From the NCBI GenBank assembly GCA_017999135.1, contig JAGOBT010000082.1:1-9620 (forward strand): a stretch of 9,620 nucleotides of DNA, in the 5' to 3' direction. The notes beneath the pieces are model-generated. The model searched no databases. It was not told where the DNA came from and worked only from the letters and a program-made list of their open reading frames with translations. Origin of the DNA: Burkholderiaceae bacterium. GTDB taxonomy: Bacteria > Pseudomonadota > Gammaproteobacteria > Burkholderiales > Burkholderiaceae_C. Both the position numbers and the translations under genes were made by a program. Numbering within the stretch: the first letter of the stretch is position 1; each line of letters starts with the position of its first letter. Below, in pieces: positions 1-7,508 of this stretch.

Positions 1-441
1 CCCTGGGACATGAAGAACGTCATCGACAAGGCCCGCGCCGCCGCGCGCGATGCCGGCCTGTCGGAAGACCGCTTCCTGGCCTGCGAGCGCGGCGTGAGCT
101 TTGGCTACAACAACCTGGTGGCCGACATGAGCAGCCTGGCCGAGATGCGCAAATCCGGCGCACCGGTGGTCTTCGACGTCACTCACTCAGTGCAGAAGCC
201 TGGCGGCCAGGGTGGCTCCAGCGGCGGTGCCCGCGAGATGGTGCCGGTGCTGGCGCGCGCCGGCGTCGGCGCCGGGGTGTCGGGCCTGTTCATGGAAACC
301 CATCCTGACCCGGGCAAGGCCTGGTCCGACGGGCCCAATGCCGTGCCGCTGAAGCACATGCGCGCACTGCTGGAGCAACTGGTGGCGCTGGACCGCGTGG
401 TCAAGTTGCAGCCCCTGCTCGAGAACGATTTCAGCTGCTGA
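1..441 (+). CDS. kdsA: 3-deoxy-8-phosphooctulonate (KDO-8-P) synthase, C-terminal part
   Basis: Cytoplasmic enzyme that condenses phosphoenolpyruvate with arabinose-5-phosphate to give KDO-8-phosphate, the precursor of the inner-core sugar of lipopolysaccharide. The gene is cut by the window's left edge: the frame is open from base 1 (Pro-Trp-Asp before the first visible Met), leaving 146 residues, roughly the C-terminal half of a protein usually near 280. Visible family signatures are [16 protein letters not shown], the barrel strand [15 protein letters not shown], and the segment LFMETHPDP followed by SDGPNAVPL, which aligns with the E. coli KdsA C-terminal region and its substrate and metal-site residues. 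The N-terminus is missing, so I cannot decide whether it belongs to the metal-dependent or metal-independent class. It ends 16 bases before the DUF1330 gene, consistent with an operon; in this group pyrG is commonly the gene upstream (known, not seen here). Confidence 0.96.
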   Translation, partial: PWDMKNVIDKARAAARDAGLSEDRFLACERGVSFGYNNLVADMSSLAEMRKSGAPVVFDVTHSVQKPGGQGGSSGGAREMVPVLARAGVGAGVSGLFMETHPDPGKAWSDGPNAVPLKHMRALLEQLVALDRVVKLQPLLENDFSC

Positions 442-457
442 ACCCGAGGAGCCCGCC

Positions 458-2087
<1,630 letters not shown>

Positions 2088-2107
2088 TCCAGCCTGCTTC
2101 GCCGGCC

Positions 2108-2383
2108 ATGCGCTTCGTCACCATCGCCCTGTTGCTGCTGCTGGCCGCGGTGCAGGGCGAGCTGTGGCTGGGTGATGGCGGCATTCCGGCGGTGATGCGC
2201 CAGCAGGCCCGTCTGGACGCCAAGCTGCAGGCCAACGCCGCACTGGCGCGCGCCAACCAGCAGCTGGCCGCCGAGGTCGACGACCTGCGGCAGGGCCTGG
2301 AGATGGTGGAAGAACGCGCCCGCGGTGATCTGGGCATGGTCAAGCCCGACGAGATCCTGGTGCAGTACGCACCGCGCCGGTGA
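2108..2383 (+). CDS. ftsB: Cell division protein FtsB
   Basis: Bitopic inner-membrane divisome protein that joins FtsL and FtsQ and helps activate septal peptidoglycan synthesis. The 91 residues show the expected layout: a short cytoplasmic N-terminus, one transmembrane helix (about 3-20, rich in Leu/Ala), a Gly-containing turn (LGDGG), then a periplasmic coiled coil (about 28-65, with ARLDAKLQANAALARANQQLAAEVDDLRQGLEMVEERAR) and the short conserved tail following it (DLGMVKPDEILVQY). Length and the eno-ftsB order are typical of proteobacteria. No convincing Shine-Dalgarno precedes the ATG, so translation may be coupled to eno, which stops 20 bases upstream; the start is chosen because it gives the normal N-terminus. 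Confidence 0.95.
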   Translation: MRFVTIALLLLLAAVQGELWLGDGGIPAVMRQQARLDAKLQANAALARANQQLAAEVDDLRQGLEMVEERARGDLGMVKPDEILVQYAPRR

Positions 2384-2394
2384 GCCGCCAGCCG

Positions 2395-2413
2395 GGCGCC
2401 ACGGAAGGGCGCC
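2395..2413 (+). promoter_or_regulatory. Hairpin presenting the pnuC Shine-Dalgarno in its loop
   Basis: GGCGCC at 2395-2400 and again at 2408-2413 can pair as a 6-bp all-GC stem closing a 7-base loop (2401-2407). The likely pnuC Shine-Dalgarno GGAAGG (2403-2408) sits almost wholly in that loop, and the ATG at 2415 follows the stem by one base. A ribosome would have to melt the stem to start, so the fold could limit pnuC translation or couple it to ftsB translation. This is inference from base pairing only; I see no match to a known NAD riboswitch. Confidence 0.4.
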
Positions 2414-2414
2414 G

Positions 2415-3056
2415 ATGACCGATCTGCTGGCCGCCACAGCGCCGTTGATGGCACCGGCCTTCACCCTGGCGGGCACCGCGGTGAGCTGGCTGGAACTGCT
2501 GGCCCTGGTGCTGGCCATCTGGATGGTGCTGTGCAACCTGCGGGTGCATCCGCTGGCCTGGCCGCTGGCCATGGCCAGCTCGGCCTTGTACGGCGTGCTC
2601 TTCCTGCACGCCAAGCTGTACGGCGAGGCGGGTCTGCAACTGGTGTTCATCACGCTGGCCGCCTGGGGCTGGTGGCAATGGCTGCGTGGCACCGAGGCCG
2701 CCGGCCAGCCGCTGCAGGTGCGCGCGCTGCCCGGCCGGCAGCGGCTGCAGGTGCTGCTGCTGACCCTGGCCGCCTGGCCGTTGCTGGGCCTGCTGCTGCA
2801 ACGGCTGACCGACAGCGACGTGCCCTTCCTCGATGCCCTGCCCACCGTGGGCAGCATCGCCGGGCAGATCCTGCTGGCCCGCAAGCGGCTGGACAACTGG
2901 CCGGTGTGGCTGGCCGTCAACCTGGTCAGCGTGCTGCTGTTCAGCGTGAAGGGCCTGTGGCTCACCGCGGCGCTGTACGCGCTGTTCGCGGTGCTGTCGC
3001 TGGCGGGTTGGCGCGCCTGGGCAGACATCGCACGCCGGGAAGCCGCCCATGGCTGA
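2415..3056 (+). CDS. pnuC: Nicotinamide riboside transporter PnuC
   Basis: Inner-membrane facilitator that brings in nicotinamide riboside for NAD salvage; uptake is driven by phosphorylation of the substrate inside the cell. The 213-residue protein is strongly hydrophobic with about seven predicted membrane helices and carries PnuC hallmarks: LYG...LQLVF (68-78), the tryptophan-rich WGWWQW (84-89) that in PnuC structures lines the substrate site, and a C-terminal block NWPVW...VN...KGLW...ALY (161-189). I place the start at 2415, preceded by GGAAGG with a 6-base spacer; an upstream in-frame ATG at 2325 lies inside ftsB and would add 30 non-family residues. It overlaps the kinase gene by 8 bases, a strong sign of a functional pair. 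The gene lies 31 bases after ftsB. Confidence 0.93.
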   Translation: MTDLLAATAPLMAPAFTLAGTAVSWLELLALVLAIWMVLCNLRVHPLAWPLAMASSALYGVLFLHAKLYGEAGLQLVFITLAAWGWWQWLRGTEAAGQPLQVRALPGRQRLQVLLLTLAAWPLLGLLLQRLTDSDVPFLDALPTVGSIAGQILLARKRLDNWPVWLAVNLVSVLLFSVKGLWLTAALYALFAVLSLAGWRAWADIARREAAHG

Positions 3057-3744
3057 GGCGGCGTTGCGCATCGCCATCGTCGGTGCCGAGAGCACCGGCA
3101 AGACGGCGCTGGCCCAGGCGCTGGCAGCGCGCATTGCCGCCCTGACGGGCCTGCACTGCACCTGGGTGGGTGAGCACCTGCGGGCCTGGTGCGACGCCCA
3201 TGGCCGCACACCGCTGCCGGATGAACAGCCGGCCATCGCTGCGCAGCAACAGGCCCTGATCGACGCCGCCGCGGCGCAACACGACGTGGTGGTGTGCGAC
3301 ACCACGCCGCTGATGACCGCTGTCTACAGCGACTGGTTGTTCAACGACCAGCGCCTGCACGCCGACGCCGTGGCCTGGCAGCGGCACTGCCAGATCACGC
3401 TGCTGACGGCACTGGACATCGCCTGGCAGCCAGACGGCCTGCAGCGCGACGGACCGCAGGTGCGCGTGCCGGTGGACAACCGGGTGCGCAGCCTGCTGAT
3501 CCAGCATGGCCTGCCCTGGGCGCTGGTGGCCGGGCAGGGGCAGGCGCGGCTGGAATCGGCGGTGGACGCCGTGGCGCCGCTGCTGCGGGCCCGCTGCGGC
3601 ACGGGTGCAGGCCTGTTCACCCGCCTGTCTGCGCGCGACGCGGCACAGCCCGAATGGCGGTGGTCTTGCGACACCTGCGACGCGCCCGACTGCGAGCACC
3701 TGCTGATGCGCCAGCGCACTTCTGACAAGCAGGCGCCACTGTAG
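3049..3744 (+). CDS. NadR-type ribosylnicotinamide kinase (AAA family ATPase)
   Basis: Predicted cytoplasmic kinase that phosphorylates nicotinamide riboside to nicotinamide mononucleotide, trapping what PnuC imports. The 231-residue protein begins almost directly with a P-loop, GAESTGKT (12-19), and has the NadR kinase-domain pattern CDTTPLMTAVYSDWLF (83-98), in which the Asp is the likely Walker B/catalytic carboxylate. It lacks the N-terminal DNA-binding and adenylyltransferase domains of enterobacterial NadR, so it should not repress transcription or make NAD itself. The last 30 residues hold Cys207-x2-Cys210-x4-Cys215-x-His217, which looks like a metal-binding knuckle and is not needed for a P-loop kinase. 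The start is supported by the 8-base overlap with pnuC. The substrate is inferred from family and neighbour; a related nucleoside kinase role is possible. Confidence 0.82.
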   Translation: MAEAALRIAIVGAESTGKTALAQALAARIAALTGLHCTWVGEHLRAWCDAHGRTPLPDEQPAIAAQQQALIDAAAAQHDVVVCDTTPLMTAVYSDWLFNDQRLHADAVAWQRHCQITLLTALDIAWQPDGLQRDGPQVRVPVDNRVRSLLIQHGLPWALVAGQGQARLESAVDAVAPLLRARCGTGAGLFTRLSARDAAQPEWRWSCDTCDAPDCEHLLMRQRTSDKQAPL

Positions 3745-3771
3745 ACAGAAGTCTGAAATCCGGGCTAGAAT
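3742..3771 (+). promoter_or_regulatory. Sigma70-like promoter for the tandem tRNA-Lys genes
   Basis: TAGACA at 3742-3747 (5 of 6 to the -35 consensus) and TAGAAT at 3766-3771 (5 of 6 to the -10 consensus) are separated by 18 bases. A start near 3778 would lie 13 bases before the first tRNA. The -35 element overlaps the stop codon of the kinase gene, so the tRNAs have their own promoter but no spacer from the upstream operon. Confidence 0.7.
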
Positions 3772-3790
3772 CTTGTGCTTTACACGAACG

Positions 3791-3866
3791 GGGTCGTTAG
3801 CTCAGTCGGTAGAGCAGCGGACTTTTAATCCGTTGGTCGCGTGTTCGAGTCACGCACGACCCACCA
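3791..3866 (+). tRNA. tRNA-Lys (anticodon TTT)
   Basis: A 76-base cloverleaf with encoded CCA. The acceptor stem pairs 3791-3797 with 3856-3862, the D arm is GCTC/GAGC from 3800, and the anticodon stem GCGGA/TCCGT encloses the loop CTTTTAA with anticodon TTT at 3824-3826. The T stem GCGTG/CACGC flanks TTCGAGT, and the discriminator is A3863. All stems close; the anticodon stem has one G-U pair. It reads AAA and AAG lysine codons. It is the first of two tRNA-Lys genes 41 bases apart. Confidence 0.98.
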
Positions 3867-3907
3867 ACGTTGAAAGTCGAAGTCGACATCACGTTCGCAA
3901 GGTTTCA

Positions 3908-3983
3908 GGGCTCTTAGCTCAGTTGGTAGAGCAGCGGACTCTTAATCCGTTGGTCGAGTGTTCGAGTCACTCAGGGCCCACCA
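3908..3983 (+). tRNA. tRNA-Lys (anticodon CTT)
   Basis: A 76-base cloverleaf with encoded CCA. The acceptor stem pairs 3908-3914 with 3973-3979 and has one U-G wobble. The anticodon loop CTCTTAA carries CTT at 3941-3943, so it reads AAG, the dominant lysine codon in this GC-rich genome. The T stem is GAGTG/CACTC and the discriminator is A3980. From D arm to T loop it is nearly identical to the upstream tRNA-Lys, but the acceptor stem differs. It probably shares one precursor with the first tRNA, ending at the terminator that follows. Confidence 0.98.
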
Positions 3984-3990
3984 GCAACAA

Positions 3991-4024
3991 GCCCCTGGCG
4001 ATGCACATCGCCAGGGGCTTTGTT
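3991..4024 (+). terminator. Intrinsic terminator of the tRNA-Lys transcript
   Basis: A perfect inverted repeat, GCCCCTGGCGATG at 3991-4003 and its complement at 4006-4018, forms a 12-13 bp GC-rich stem with a very tight loop. It is followed by the T-rich tract TTTGTT (4019-4024). It starts 7 bases after the CCA of the second tRNA. Confidence 0.9.
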
Positions 4025-4125
4025 CATTCTGGCGACAGCCAGACCCACAGCGACGGTGTATCTTGCGCGCAGCCGCAGCCTGCGGCGCACAACCAGTTCA
4101 ACCCCTCCCTGGAGACAAGCGCACC

Positions 4126-4509
4126 ATGTTCTCGCACATCATGATCGGCACCAACAACCTCGAGAAGTCCAAGGCGTTCTACGACGCCGTGCTGGGCACG
4201 CTGGGCGTGGCGCCGGGCTTTGTCGACCGCCACCGCGTGTTCTGGCGCACGCCGGCCGGCACCTTTTCGGTGTCGCTGCCGATCAATGGCCAGCCGGCCA
4301 CGGCCGGCAATGGCAGCACCTTCGGCTTCGCAGGCCAGTCGGCCGCGCAGGTCGATGCCTGGCACGCGGCTGGCCTGGCCAACGGTGGCACCACCTGTGA
4401 AGACCCACCTGGCGTGCGCGAAGGCGCCGCCGGCCAGCTGTACCTGGCCTACCTGCGCGACCCCGACGGCAACAAGATCTGCGGTCTGTACCGCATGCCC
4501 AAGGCCTGA
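4126..4509 (+). CDS. VOC family protein (glyoxalase/bleomycin-resistance fold)
   Basis: Predicted cytoplasmic member of the vicinal oxygen chelate superfamily, 127 residues, a normal length for a single-domain member that dimerises. The start shows the family's first strand and helix, MFSHIMIGTNNLEKSKAFYDAVLGTLG, with His4 in the usual position of the first metal ligand. The C-terminal module ends with YLRDPDGNKICGLYR, the typical DPDGN turn before the last strand. The family covers glyoxalase I, extradiol dioxygenases, fosfomycin and bleomycin resistance proteins and others; nothing here fixes the substrate, and the usual glutamate ligand of the last strand (DPDGNxxE) appears replaced by Cys/Gly. 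The ATG at 4126 is preceded by GGAGA at 4111-4115, a slightly long 10-base spacer; an earlier in-frame ATG at 3958 lies inside the tRNA and is rejected. The gene is convergent with the thioesterase gene. Confidence 0.87.
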   Translation: MFSHIMIGTNNLEKSKAFYDAVLGTLGVAPGFVDRHRVFWRTPAGTFSVSLPINGQPATAGNGSTFGFAGQSAAQVDAWHAAGLANGGTTCEDPPGVREGAAGQLYLAYLRDPDGNKICGLYRMPKA

Positions 4510-4541
4510 TCACAACCCGCCGGGCCGCCCGGTCCGGCCTG

Positions 4542-4955
4542 TCAGATGTCGGCCAGCAAGCCGGTGGACGTGGCCTCTGCCGCCAGCTTGCCCTCGGCGT
4601 TGTACAAAGCTGCCTCCAGGAAGGCCACCCGCTTGCCGCGCCGGATCACACGGCCTTCCACCCAGCCCTCCCCCGGGCCCACCTTCTCGTAGAAGCTGAC
4701 CTTGATCTCCAGGCTGAACACGGTCTGGGCGTGGTGGGTGTCGTGCAGCACCGCGTGGGCCATCGCGGCATCGAGCCAGGCGGTGATGAAGCCGCCCTGC
4801 GCAATGGTGCCGTTCGTGTGGCAGTAGGCGCGGTGCACGGTGAACGCGCCGCGCACCGTCTTGCGTGCCTGGTCCCAGCCGGTCACGTGGAAGTCGCCCA
4901 TCGATTCGCTGAGCGCCTTGCCCGAGCGGATGCGGGCTTCCAGATCGTCGTCCAT
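4542..4955 (-). CDS. PaaI-family hotdog-fold thioesterase
   Basis: Predicted cytoplasmic acyl-CoA thioesterase of the PaaI/4HBT group, 137 residues, a typical single hotdog domain acting as dimer or tetramer. The core motif is CHTNGTIAQGGFITAWLDAAM (45-65): Asn48, the GG before the long hotdog helix, and Asp62, which matches the catalytic acid of this family. The His of the common HGG motif is Gln here (AQGG), a variant I recall in other PaaI-like proteins, so I do not treat it as loss of function. Later strands (VFSLEIKVSFYEKVGPGEGWVEGRVIRRGKRVAFLEAALYN) are standard. The physiological substrate is unknown; neighbours give no pathway. It lies downstream of icd on the same strand, but a strong terminator separates them, so it needs a promoter in 4956-5029. 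No clear Shine-Dalgarno is visible. Confidence 0.88.
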   Translation of the reverse strand: MDDDLEARIRSGKALSESMGDFHVTGWDQARKTVRGAFTVHRAYCHTNGTIAQGGFITAWLDAAMAHAVLHDTHHAQTVFSLEIKVSFYEKVGPGEGWVEGRVIRRGKRVAFLEAALYNAEGKLAAEATSTGLLADI

Positions 4956-5029
4956 GTGTCAGGGTCCGTGCAACGGGTCAAGTAGGTGTAGGGCCGGCCG
5001 TGGGGCAGCTGCTGGCGCACCTCGACAGC

Positions 5030-5063
5030 AAAAAAGCCCCGGGCCTGCCAGGGCGCCGGGGCT
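5030..5063 (-). terminator. Intrinsic terminator of icd
   Basis: Read on the minus strand, AGCCCCGG and CCGGGGCT (5063-5056 and 5042-5035) form an 8-bp stem, extendable by three more pairs past a single bulged base. Six T residues follow at 5035-5030. It starts 37 bases after the icd stop and closes the icd transcript before the thioesterase gene. Confidence 0.88.
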
Positions 5064-5073
5064 GGAGGGCCAT

Positions 5074-5090
5074 GCCTGGGAGACCCAGGC
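5074..5090 (-). other. Short hairpin between the icd stop and its terminator
   Basis: GCCTGGG and CCCAGGC form a perfect 7-bp stem with a 3-base loop, 10 bases after the icd stop codon. There is no T tract, so it is not a terminator by itself. It could shield the icd mRNA 3' end once transcription stops at the next hairpin (inference). Confidence 0.55.
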
Positions 5091-5099
5091 AGGCGCGCA

Positions 5100-6353
5100 T
5101 CACATGTGGTCGATCATGACCTGGCCGAAACCCGAGCAGCTGACCTGCGTGGCGCCTTCCATCAGGCGGGCGAAGTCGTAGGTGACCTTCTTGCTGGCGA
5201 TGGCACGCTCCATCGACGCCAGGATCAGGTCGGCAGCGTCCTTCCAGCCCATGTGGCGCAGCATCATTTCGGCCGACAGGATCTCGGAACCGGGGTTCAC
5301 GTAGTCCTTGCCAGCGTACTTGGGCGCGGTGCCGTGGGTGGCTTCGAAGCAGGCCACGCTGTCGCTCAGGTTGGCGCCCGGGGCGATGCCGATGCCACCC
5401 ACCTGGGCAGCCAGCGCGTCGGAGATGTAGTCACCGTTCAGGTTGAGCGTGGCGATCACGCTGTACTCGGCCGGGCGCAGCAGGATCTGCTGCAGGAAGG
5501 CGTCGGCGATCGAGTCCTTGATGGTGATGGTCTTGCCGGTCTTCGGGTTCTTGAACTGGCACCACGGGCCGCCGTCGATCAGCTCGGCACCGAACTCCTT
5601 CTGCGCCAGCGCGTAGGCCCAGTCACGGAAGCCACCTTCGGTGTACTTCATGATGTTGCCCTTGTGCACGATGGTCACGCTGGGCTTGTCGTTGTCGATG
5701 GCGTACTGGATGGCCTTGCGCACCAGGCGCTCGGTGCCCTCGATCGACACCGGCTTGATGCCGATGCCCGACGTGTCGGGGAAACGGATCTTCTTGACGC
5801 CGAGTTCGTCCTGCAGGAACTTGATCAGCTTGACGGCCTTGTCGCTCTTGGCTTCGTACTCGATGCCGGCGTAGATGTCTTCGCTGTTCTCGCGGAAGAT
5901 CACCATGTCGATCTTGTGGGGCTCTTTCACCGGCGAGGGCACGCCCTTGAAGTACTGCACCGGGCGCAGGCACACGTACAGGTCGAGCTCTTGCCGCAGC
6001 GCCACGTTCAGGCTGCGGATGCCGCCGCCCACCGGGGTGGTCAGCGGGCCCTTGATCGACACCACGTATTCGCGCAGTGCGGCCAGGCTCTCCTCGGGCA
6101 GCCACACGTCGGGGCCGTACACCTTGGTGCTCTTCTCGCCGGCGTAGATCTCCATCCAGTGGATCTTCTTGCTGCCGCCGTAGGCCTTGGCCACCGCCGC
6201 ATCGACCACCTTGATCATCACCGGGGTGATGTCGAAGCCGGTGCCGTCACCCTCGATGTACGGAATGATCGGCTGGTCAGGCACGTTCAGCGAGTAGTCG
6301 GCATTGACGGTGATCTTCTGCCCACCCTCGGGCACCTTGATGTGCTGGTACAT
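5100..6353 (-). CDS. icd: NADP-dependent isocitrate dehydrogenase
   Basis: TCA-cycle enzyme that oxidatively decarboxylates isocitrate to 2-oxoglutarate and makes NADPH. At 417 residues it is the E. coli-type dimeric Icd and aligns with it at an offset of one. Visible elements: substrate loop [13 protein letters not shown] with Ser114, the AceK phosphorylation-site serine; Tyr161 in [10 protein letters not shown]; Lys231 in [12 protein letters not shown]; metal aspartates Asp284, Asp308 and Asp312 (the last two in [10 protein letters not shown]); and NADP-specificity residues Lys345-Tyr346 ([17 protein letters not shown]), Tyr392 and Arg396. Retention of the phosphorylatable serine and its context means control at the glyoxylate branch point is possible, though no aceK is in the window. 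The ATG has GGAG nine bases upstream (6366-6363). It ends at its own terminator and is divergent from the Ala/Lys-rich peptide gene. Confidence 0.99.
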   Translation of the reverse strand: MYQHIKVPEGGQKITVNADYSLNVPDQPIIPYIEGDGTGFDITPVMIKVVDAAVAKAYGGSKKIHWMEIYAGEKSTKVYGPDVWLPEESLAALREYVVSIKGPLTTPVGGGIRSLNVALRQELDLYVCLRPVQYFKGVPSPVKEPHKIDMVIFRENSEDIYAGIEYEAKSDKAVKLIKFLQDELGVKKIRFPDTSGIGIKPVSIEGTERLVRKAIQYAIDNDKPSVTIVHKGNIMKYTEGGFRDWAYALAQKEFGAELIDGGPWCQFKNPKTGKTITIKDSIADAFLQQILLRPAEYSVIATLNLNGDYISDALAAQVGGIGIAPGANLSDSVACFEATHGTAPKYAGKDYVNPGSEILSAEMMLRHMGWKDAADLILASMERAIASKKVTYDFARLMEGATQVSCSGFGQVMIDHM

Positions 6354-6451
6354 GTGCGTTGGCTCCGCGCGCTGCGCTTCGGTTGGAAAACCTTTGAATT
6401 TTATGTCATCGGGCCTGTCAACCGACTGACTGGCACCAACGTTTCAGGGTG

Positions 6452-6472
6452 GCCCGCCCACAGAGGGCGGGC
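6452..6472 (+). other. 5' leader hairpin before the Ala/Lys-rich peptide gene
   Basis: GCCCGCCC at 6452-6459 and GGGCGGGC at 6465-6472 form a perfect 8-bp all-GC stem with a 5-base loop (ACAGA). It ends 28 bases before the start codon and 15 bases before the Shine-Dalgarno. No T tract follows, so an intrinsic terminator is unlikely. A 5' stem of this kind could stabilise the mRNA or be the target of a regulator (inference). Confidence 0.6.
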
Positions 6473-6500
6473 GCAACAAACCAACCTGAGGACCACAACA

Positions 6501-6671
6501 ATGACCAAGCTCCTGGCCGCCCTGTCGATCGCCGCTTTCGCCGCCACCGGCGCCTTCGCCCAAGCCAAGAAGGAAGAAAAGGCCGCTGCGCCCGCCGCTG
6601 CCGCCTCCAAGGCCGACAAGAAGGAAGAGAAGAAGGCTGCCGCTCCCGCCGCCGCCGCTTCGAAGAAGTAA
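6501..6671 (+). CDS. Small exported Ala/Lys-rich protein
   Basis: I do not recognise a named family. The 56 residues comprise a clear Sec signal peptide (MTKLLAALSIAAFAATGAFA, probable cleavage after AFA at 20) and a mature part of about 36 residues made almost only of Ala, Lys, Glu, Pro and Ser, net charge about +5. The mature part is an imperfect tandem repeat: residues 23-37 and 40-55, each KKEE-K(K)-AAAPAAAASK. Aligned Ala/Pro/Ser/Lys codons in the two copies differ at six synonymous sites and at no amino acid. It is likely periplasmic, disordered or helical. Composition recalls acid-shock (Asr-like) peptides, but I see no basis for homology. The ATG is supported by GAGGA at 6488-6492 with an 8-base spacer, and a terminator follows 44 bases after the stop, so it looks like a real monocistronic gene. 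Confidence 0.8.
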   Translation: MTKLLAALSIAAFAATGAFAQAKKEEKAAAPAAAASKADKKEEKKAAAPAAAASKK

Positions 6672-6715
6672 ATCGGCACCAGCCCCGTGCCCCTGGCGGG
6701 TGTGGGGCCCGAAGA

Positions 6716-6740
6716 AAACGCCCGGCCTGCCCGGGCGTTT
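6716..6740. terminator. Bidirectional intrinsic terminator
   Basis: AAACGCCCGG at 6716-6725 and its exact complement at 6731-6740 enclose a 5-base loop. The GC stem is flanked by A on the left and T on the right, so the transcript ends in a U run in both directions. It lies between the convergent Ala/Lys-rich peptide gene (+) and the TauE-like gene (-) and can serve both. Confidence 0.85.
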
Positions 6741-6773
6741 GTCATGGTGCAGGGCGCACCGTCGGCCTGCCCG

Positions 6774-7469
6774 TCAGGACATGCACCAGGCCGCCACCTG
6801 CATCCACATGCCGTGGCCCAGCGCCCAGGCCGACGCCACGGCCAGGGCAGCCCCAGCCCAGCGCACCGCCGCGGCGGGCGACACCAGCGCCCCGCCACGC
6901 CCGCCTGACAGCCGCCACCACAGCGCTGGCCCCAGCAACAGCCCGGCAGCCGACGCTGCCGCAAACCCGCCCATCACCATCGCGCCTGATGTCGGCGAGT
7001 TGGCCAGCGCAGCCACCAGCAGTGCCGATTGCAGCAGGCCGCAAGGCCAGGCAACCCACGCCAGACCGATGCCGGCACTGCGCGCCGGCCCGCGCATCGC
7101 CTGCCAGCGCTCACCCGGGCGGTGCGCCACCAGGTCGGCACGTGTGCGGCCCAGGCGCTCCATCCAGCCCGGCTGCCGGCCCTGCCACAACAGGAACAGG
7201 CCCAGCGCCAGCGCAGCCACATGCACCAGGGTCCAGAGCGGGCGCAACGCCCCGACCGCCTGTCCCAGTGCAGCCAGGCTGCCAACGCTGGCCGACGCCA
7301 CGGCACCTGCCAGTGCGTAGGCCACCAGGCGCCCTGCGTGGAAGGCCAACAGCCGGCCAGGCTGGCCACCTGCGGTGGCCGCCGAGCAGGCCGCACCGCA
7401 CATGGCCAGACAATGCGGCGTGCCCGCCAGGCCCATCAGCACGGCACTGAAGATCAGCGCTTGGTCCAT
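6774..7469 (-). CDS. TauE/SafE-like (DsbD_2/UreH-type) membrane protein
   Basis: Polytopic inner-membrane protein of 231 residues with about six hydrophobic helices. It starts with the family motif GLAGTPHCLAMCGAACS (14-29), an HCxxMC core with Cys20 and Cys24, and has a second repeat-like motif WPCGLLQSAL (141-150). This matches proteins usually labelled sulfite exporter TauE/SafE family and related to the DsbD transmembrane domain. In many proteobacteria this type is found among cbb3 oxidase assembly genes, hemN and fnr/anr, so a part in metal (copper) or thiol handling for oxidase or haem maturation is more likely than sulfite export; this is inference from context and the Cys/Met/His motif. 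It follows hemN on the same strand after 39 bases, so they are probably co-transcribed. No clear Shine-Dalgarno is seen. Confidence 0.8.
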   Translation of the reverse strand: MDQALIFSAVLMGLAGTPHCLAMCGAACSAATAGGQPGRLLAFHAGRLVAYALAGAVASASVGSLAALGQAVGALRPLWTLVHVAALALGLFLLWQGRQPGWMERLGRTRADLVAHRPGERWQAMRGPARSAGIGLAWVAWPCGLLQSALLVAALANSPTSGAMVMGGFAAASAAGLLLGPALWWRLSGGRGGALVSPAAAVRWAGAALAVASAWALGHGMWMQVAAWCMS

Positions 7470-7508
7470 GGCCGCAGTGTCGCAGACCGACCGCCGGCCT
7501 GCGCCGCG

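Noticed and set aside
3718..3752. Inverted repeat ACTTCTG / CAGAAGT around the kinase stop codon
   Set aside because: 7-bp arms with a 21-base gap and no T tract; it overlaps the tRNA promoter and is not a convincing terminator.
4072..4086. GCCGCA-GCC-TGCGGC hairpin upstream of the VOC gene
   Set aside because: A 6-bp stem of simple GC-rich repeats, no relation to the Shine-Dalgarno and no T tract; likely chance.
3773..4144. Open frame across the two tRNA genes
   Set aside because: Its apparent repeated peptide (LAQ-VEQRT-NPLV) is just the translation of the two similar tRNA-Lys sequences.
4520..4532. CCGGG-CCG-CCCGG hairpin between the convergent VOC and thioesterase genes
   Set aside because: Only 5 bp with a 3-base loop and no T tract on either strand; too weak to call a terminator in DNA this GC-rich.
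6398..6421. Possible icd promoter: TTGACA (minus, 6421-6416) and TAAAAT (minus, 6403-6398)
   Set aside because: Both hexamers are good, but the 12-base spacer is too short for sigma70. The AT-rich patch probably contains the icd promoter, yet I cannot place it.
5106..6671. Long plus-strand frame opposite icd that runs into the Ala/Lys peptide gene
   Set aside because: It is antisense to icd, rich in Val, Gly, His and Asp with no recognisable domain; the real gene at its 3' end has its own signal peptide and Shine-Dalgarno at 6501.
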